From Pseudomonadota bacterium (GTDB lineage: Bacteria; Pseudomonadota; Alphaproteobacteria; Rhodospirillales; Magnetospirillaceae): 64,000 bases of DNA. The DNA lies in assembly GCA_021781575.1 (NCBI GenBank), contig JAJXWP010000015.1, positions 1-64,000 on the forward strand, given 5' to 3'. The position numbers and the translations under genes were made by a program. The notes under the pieces were generated by a model. The model saw only the letters and a list, made by a program, of their open reading frames with translations, did no database searches and had not been told where the DNA came from. Below are positions 58,901-64,000 of the stretch, piece by piece; within the stretch, counting starts at the first letter, position 1, and each line of letters starts with the position of its first letter.

Positions 58901-59088
58901 ATGTTGTTGCCCATGTCCTGCGCCGGCAATCCGGCATAGCTCCACACGACGCTGACCACCGGGATGCCGATGTTGGGAAAAATGTCGGTCGGCGTCCGGA
59001 AAATGGTGAGCGTGCCGAATATCAGCAGCAGAAGGGCCAGCACGACGAAGGTGTACGGCCGCTGAAGGGCGACTTTGACGATCCACAT
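55933..59088 (-). CDS. RND efflux permease
   Basis: 1051-residue proton-driven inner-membrane transporter with 12 TM helices and two large periplasmic loops. The N-terminus is MWIVKVALQRPYTFVVLALL. The TM4 proton-relay aspartates are in GILVDDATVTIENI. Internal duplication is visible (GSWRSTLIITISIPLAIL; FQSWLDPFIIITALPAAL). It belongs to the AcrB/MdtB/CzcA superfamily. The CzcA-type heavy-metal signature is not evident, so drugs or other organics are more likely, but the substrate is open. The start at ATG 59088 gives the family N-terminus; GGAGA is 13 nt upstream. Confidence 0.95.
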   Translation of the reverse strand: MWIVKVALQRPYTFVVLALLLLIFGTLTIFRTPTDIFPNIGIPVVSVVWSYAGLPAQDMGNNIVGNFERAVTTTVNDVEHIESQSLTGMGVVKVFFQPSAKIEVALSQVTAIAQTILKQLPPGATPPLILSYNASSVPVLQLALSSGKLSEQELFDLGNTVIRTQLATVQGAALPWPYGGKQRQVQVDLDQRALLAKGLSPLDVNAAIGAQNLILPAGTEKVGPYEYNVKLNASPSVLDQINDLPIKSVRGTTIYVRDVAHVRDGYAPQINIVRMDGHRAALMTVQKSGNASTLDIVRRVKGALPFIRSMLPRELTVEPIADQSLFVSAAVAGVVREGVIAAALTGLMILLFLGSWRSTLIITISIPLAILASIIALSALGETINIMTLGGLALAVGILVDDATVTIENINWHLERGKPVETAILDGAQQIAVPAFVSTLCICIVFVPMFFLTGVARYLFVPLGEAVVFAMLASYALSRTLVPTLARFWLRAHHAENGYGDAPRHVFGRIQAAFERGFEDVHRYYRVLLAIALINRKKFVAGTLAAVGASLLLVPELGQDFFPTVDGGQIKLHLRAHAGTRIEETARLCDQVDGFIRRQIPAAETASLVDNIGLPVSGINLSYSNSAPTGPADADILISLKADHHPTADYIRRLRRELPKAFPAVDFAFLPADIVTQVLNFGLPAPIDLQIVGLNLAANRRYALELFDKLRHVPGVVDMRIQQSFDYPELDVAVDRTRAQELGFTQQNVANNLLISLSGSFQTSPSFWVSPKNGVAYSVVTQTPQYQMNSLQALKDLPITGASGRQPQILGALAQISRGAGPTVVSHYNAQPVLDIFAAVQDRDLGAVAADVHRILRQAAGDLPRGSRVIARGQMQTMEHSFAGLYGGLALAVVLVYLLIVVNFQSWLDPFIIITALPAALAGIVWMLFATRTTLSVPALTGAIMCMGVATANSILVVSFARERMRFGRDPLTAALEAGFTRFRPVLMTALAMIIGMVPMALGLGEGGEQNAPLGRAVIGGLLFATGATLFFVPAVFCLVHGRRSARRRGK

Positions 59089-59219
59089 ACTGTCTACGCA
59101 TCTCCGGGGACACGAAGGACCGTGGGCCACGGGGGCCGAACAGGAAGGGCCCGACGCCCCTGCAAGACGGGGCCGGGCCGATTGGCGGCCGATGGTAATG
59201 GATGGGGGGGCGGAGTGGT

Positions 59220-59234
59220 GTAAAGAAATGTAAA
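59220..59234. promoter_or_regulatory. GTAAA-N5-GTAAA direct repeat (CpxR-box-like operator)
   Basis: GTAAA (59220-59224), gaaat, GTAAA (59230-59234): an exact match to the form of the CpxR box of OmpR-family regulators. It lies in the 173-nt gap between the response regulator gene and the RND permease gene, about 130 nt before the permease ATG. Two half-sites 10 bp apart fit a head-to-tail regulator dimer. Binding by the neighbouring regulator is inference. Confidence 0.55.
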
Positions 59235-59261
59235 ATCGACGACGCCGGCGGCAATCGCCAA

Positions 59262-59999
59262 TTATGGCGGCATGGTTCCGGCGACCGCTGCGGTCAGGAC
59301 GTAGCCGCCGCCGCGGACCGTCTTGATCAGTTGCGGCGACTTGGGGTCGTCGCCCAATTTCCGGCGCAGACGCCCCACATGCACGTCGATGGTCCGGTCG
59401 GCCGGACCAGCCATCCGGCCGCGGGACCGGTCGAGCAGCCAGTCGCGGGTCAGCACCTGCCCGGGATGGTGCAGGAAGGCGACCAGCAGGTCGAACTCGC
59501 CGCCGGTGAGGTCTACCCGCACCCCCTGAGATGAGCGCAATTGCCGCCGCGTGAGATCCACCGTCCAACCGGCGAAGCTCAGGAGCAGACCCGCCGTCTC
59601 CTCCGGGTCGGCGATAACGGCAGGCACCTCGGCCGTACGCCGCAGGACCGCCCGGATGCGGGCCAGAAGTTCGCGGGCGCTGAACGGTTTGGGAAGATAG
59701 TCATCGGCGCCCAAGTCCAGCCCGGCGACCCGCTCGGCCTCCGACGCCAGCGCCGTCAGCATGATCACCGGTACCCTGCTCACTCGGCGCAGCTCCCGGC
59801 AGAGGCTGAGGCCGTCTTCGCCGGGCAGCATGACATCGAGAACCACCAGGTCGATGGCGGAGCGCTCGATGGCCGCCATCATCGACCGGCCGTCCGCCAC
59901 CGTCGTCACCCTGAAGCCTTCGGGTCTCAAAAAACCGCGCAGCAGCGTCCGAATTTGCCGGTCATCGTCAACGATAAGTAGATGGGCGCTCTCGGCCAC
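59262..59999 (-). CDS. OmpR-family response regulator
   Basis: 245 residues. Receiver domain (5-118) with acidic pocket IVDDD, phospho-Asp in LVVLDVMLPGEDGL and Lys in DDYLPKPFSARELL. C-terminal winged helix (about 145-240: VDLTGGEFDLLVAFLHHPGQ; RTIDVHVGRLRRKLGDDP; IKTVRGGGYVL). It forms a two-component pair with the kinase directly upstream and probably controls the RND genes downstream. Confidence 0.95.
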   Translation of the reverse strand: MAESAHLLIVDDDRQIRTLLRGFLRPEGFRVTTVADGRSMMAAIERSAIDLVVLDVMLPGEDGLSLCRELRRVSRVPVIMLTALASEAERVAGLDLGADDYLPKPFSARELLARIRAVLRRTAEVPAVIADPEETAGLLLSFAGWTVDLTRRQLRSSQGVRVDLTGGEFDLLVAFLHHPGQVLTRDWLLDRSRGRMAGPADRTIDVHVGRLRRKLGDDPKSPQLIKTVRGGGYVLTAAVAGTMPP

Positions 60000-60001
60000 G
60001 A

Positions 60002-61471
60002 TCAGGCCGCCCGATCAGTGACCGGCTGCGGCAAGGCCACCAGCACCCGCAGCCCCCCCTCCGGTCGATTGGAAAGGTGGATCTCGCCGCCATGGGCACG
60101 AACGATACTGCGGGCCACTGACAGGCCAAGACCGATACCGCCGGTGCTGCGGTTGCGCGACGTTTCGATGCGGTAAAACGGAGCAAATACCGCCTCGGCC
60201 TCCTCGGCAGGAATGCCCGGCCCCTCGTCGTCGATGAACACCGCCACTCCGGAGGTGCCGCCTTCCAGCCGCACGGCCGCCCGCTGACCATATTTCACCG
60301 CATTGCCGATCAGGTTCGAAAAGGCCCGCTTCATCGCCAGGGGGCGGCAGACATAGGTCACACTCCCCGACCAGGCAAATGCGGCATCGCCGAAGGTCTC
60401 GCCGGTTTCATCGCATACCGTCGCCAGCAGAGCCGCAAGGTCGATCGGCTCGCTGCGCTCTTCGGTAAAATCCTGGCGGACAAATTGCAGCGAGGCATCG
60501 ACCATCGCTTCCATCTCGCTCAGATCGCGCAGAATTCGCTTCTGAACGGCGCTCGACGGCAACATCTCCGTGCGCAGGCGCAGCCGGGTGATGGGTGTGC
60601 GCAGGTCGTGAGCGATCGCCGCCATCATCTGCGTGCGGTCGTCGAGGACGCGCCGAATGCTTTGCTGCATGGCATTGAACGCTTGCGCCGCACCGCGCAC
60701 TTCGGCAAGGCCGTCCACCGGCAGCGGCGGCGCTTTGACGTCCCGTGCCAGCTTTTCCGCCGCCTGGGTGAAGGTTGCCAGCGGCGCCATGATCCAGCGC
60801 GCCGCACCCAAGGCAAACAGGATCACGGCAACCGCCATGAAGCCGATGGAGACCAGGAAACCTGGCGACCACAGGGGCAGCGGCGGCGGCAGGCGCAGAT
60901 TGAGATCGAGCCAGGAACCGTCGTTCAGACTGATGGCGATGGCCAGGCTCCGATCTTCCGGAAGCCCGACCCACAGCCAACGCAGGAAGGCGAGACGCGC
61001 CCACCCGCCTGCGCCATGGATCGGCTGGAAACCGCCGATCCGATATATGGCGCCGGGACGTGCCCGCGCCAGACCTTCGATAATCGGCCCGATTCCTCCG
61101 CCGCCCGCCGCAAGGTCGGCAATCGGGGCTCCCGCCGGCTCGTCACCGCGATGCCAGCGCGCATGCATCGCGTCGCCGGCCATGGCGTCGGCCAGCGAGG
61201 CGCGAGCCGCCGGCGGCACGCTCTCGAAGATCCGCGCCAGCACCCCCGCCCGCTCTCCGAGAAGCGCTTCGCTGGTCACCATCCGCCGCTGCTGCCGGTC
61301 CACCGTATAGACGACGGTGGTGGTCGCATGAAACAGGGTGAGACCGGTCACCATGGCCAGAACGGCCCGTCCGACCAACGAGCCCGGTAGAATCCGCCTC
61401 ACCGCCCGCGGCATCTGCGGCGCCCTCGGGCCGGAGAGAACCCTCGTCGACGGAAACCCCATGCGCCCCAT
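60002..61471 (-). CDS. Sensor histidine kinase
   Basis: 489 residues. TM1 (LVGRAVLAMVTGLTLFHA) and TM2 (FLVSIGFMAVAVILFAL) flank a periplasmic sensor of about 190 residues. A HAMP domain follows, then a DHp domain with the phospho-His in AAIAHDLRTPITRLRLR. The ATPase has N (NLIGNAVKYG), G1 (DDEGPGIP) and G2 (GIGLGLSVA) boxes. EnvZ/CpxA-like class. The receiver gene follows 2 nt downstream. It lies 15 nt after glmS, so readthrough from glmUS is possible. Confidence 0.95.
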   Translation of the reverse strand: MGRMGFPSTRVLSGPRAPQMPRAVRRILPGSLVGRAVLAMVTGLTLFHATTTVVYTVDRQQRRMVTSEALLGERAGVLARIFESVPPAARASLADAMAGDAMHARWHRGDEPAGAPIADLAAGGGGIGPIIEGLARARPGAIYRIGGFQPIHGAGGWARLAFLRWLWVGLPEDRSLAIAISLNDGSWLDLNLRLPPPLPLWSPGFLVSIGFMAVAVILFALGAARWIMAPLATFTQAAEKLARDVKAPPLPVDGLAEVRGAAQAFNAMQQSIRRVLDDRTQMMAAIAHDLRTPITRLRLRTEMLPSSAVQKRILRDLSEMEAMVDASLQFVRQDFTEERSEPIDLAALLATVCDETGETFGDAAFAWSGSVTYVCRPLAMKRAFSNLIGNAVKYGQRAAVRLEGGTSGVAVFIDDEGPGIPAEEAEAVFAPFYRIETSRNRSTGGIGLGLSVARSIVRAHGGEIHLSNRPEGGLRVLVALPQPVTDRAA

Positions 61472-61486
61472 CCCGTAGCCCGATGG

Positions 61487-63307
<1,821 letters not shown>

Positions 63308-63317
63308 GGCTTCCAGC

Positions 63318-64000
63318 CTACTCCTTCTTCTTGTTCTTCGCCGCCCGTTCCGTCCGTTTGCGGGCGCGGAACCGTTCGGCCCAGCCGGCCAGCTCCATCT
63401 GCGAGCCGCGGGCAACCGCCAGGGCGCCGGGAGCCACCTCCTTGGTGATCACCGAGCCGGCACCGATCATTGCCCCCTCGCCGACTTTCACCGGCGCCAC
63501 CAGCGAAGTGTTGGAGCCGATGAAGGCGCCGGCGCCGATATCGGTGAATGATTTGTCGAACCCGTCGTAGTTGCAGGTGATGGTGCCGGCGCCGATGTTC
63601 GCCGCGGCACCGATGCGGGCGTCCCCCACATAGGTCAGGTGGTTGATCTTGGCGCCGGCCTCGACCACCGCGTTCTTGACCTCGACGAAGTTGCCGATAT
63701 GGGCATCCTGGCCGATCTTGGCGCCGGGACGCAGCCGGGCAAATGGCCCGACGGTCGCGCCTTCGGCCACCGATACGCCGTCGAGATGACAGAATGGCCG
63801 TATCTCCACACCGTCACCAATCGTCACACCGGGACCGAAAAACACCTGGGGAGCGATCGTGACATCGCGGCCCAGCCGGGTGTCCCACGAGAAATAGACG
63901 CTGGAGGGATCGGTCAGCGTCGCCCCGCCCGCCATCGCCGCGACTCGCAGGCGGCCCTGCACCAGGGCCTCGGCCGCGGCCAACTCGGCCCGCGAGTTGA
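63318..64000 (-). CDS. glmU: Bifunctional GlmU, C-terminal part (runs off the window)
   Basis: The last 227 codons of glmU; the frame stays open to the window edge ([18 protein letters not shown] at the cut). This is the left-handed beta-helix acetyltransferase domain with hexapeptide repeats ([33 protein letters not shown]). The catalytic region [20 protein letters not shown] is present, with TCNYDG after it. The pyrophosphorylase domain lies outside. It is followed at once by glmS, giving the UDP-GlcNAc pair. Confidence 0.96.
   Translation of the reverse strand, partial: NSRAELAAAEALVQGRLRVAAMAGGATLTDPSSVYFSWDTRLGRDVTIAPQVFFGPGVTIGDGVEIRPFCHLDGVSVAEGATVGPFARLRPGAKIGQDAHIGNFVEVKNAVVEAGAKINHLTYVGDARIGAAANIGAGTITCNYDGFDKSFTDIGAGAFIGSNTSLVAPVKVGEGAMIGAGSVITKEVAPGALAVARGSQMELAGWAERFRARKRTERAAKNKKKE

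Noticed and set aside
63308-63415. 36-codon N-terminal extension of glmS
   Set aside because: It would hide the Cys1 nucleophile needed after Met removal and overlaps glmU.

Overview
This is a GC-rich, densely packed chromosomal window from an alphaproteobacterium, most likely a Rhodospirillales / Magnetospirillum-type organism. That placement is inference. It rests on the gene set (DUF4167 and DUF3775 proteins, class II DAHP synthase, PtsP, BluB, single-chain PurL), on the zapA / 6S-like RNA / 5-FTHF cyclo-ligase arrangement, and on alphaproteobacterial-type extragenic palindromes. I see no prophage, transposase, CRISPR array, tRNA or rRNA gene. Most of the window is housekeeping.

Layout. 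1-480: strong minus-strand promoters firing off the left edge. 479-7316: M23 peptidase, a small ORF, ClpB, a PAS-EAL c-di-GMP protein, DUF4167. 7556-19310: a long minus-strand block, lysC - nitronate monooxygenase - ptsP - rodZ-like - ispG - hisS - hemA - prfA - prmC, with many 4-nt ATGA overlaps. 19492-22382: ubiG facing a cell-division and folate cluster (ZauP-like coiled coil, zapA, 6S-like RNA, FTHF cyclo-ligase, YmdB-type phosphoesterase). 22535-26239: purQ-purL-bolA-grxD. 26318-32019: rpsD, an EpmC-like protein, and ald-cimA-trmJ-bluB. 32188-41754: a small ORF, an O-acyltransferase, and the block class II DAHP synthase - pncB - nadE - gltX - cysS. 41932-50115: small membrane protein, radical SAM, gor, FAH-family hydrolase, nfeD-slipin, yciB, b561-like cytochrome, flavin reductase. 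50170-52682: PAS-GGDEF cyclase, DUF3775, AI-2E-type permease. 53096-61471: a histidine kinase / response regulator followed by a tripartite RND efflux system and a 26-residue membrane peptide ORF. 61487-64000: glmS and the 3' part of glmU.

The most unusual signal is non-coding. A family of structured intergenic elements occurs at 25707-25842 (+), 34627-34724 (-) and as an inverted pair at 52791-53099. Each unit starts with CTAG/CTAA and forms a 38-48 nt end-to-end palindrome with compensatory changes between copies. It then has an 11-12 nt spacer and a second stem beginning CCCTCGCC. In three of the four unit ends the CTAR box contains the stop codon of the upstream gene (bolA, cysS, and the 26-residue ORF). 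The copy before grxD also contains overlapping 9-bp stems in pseudoknot order. A second notable signal is a GTAAA-N5-GTAAA direct repeat, identical in form to the CpxR box, between the response regulator and the RND permease it probably controls.
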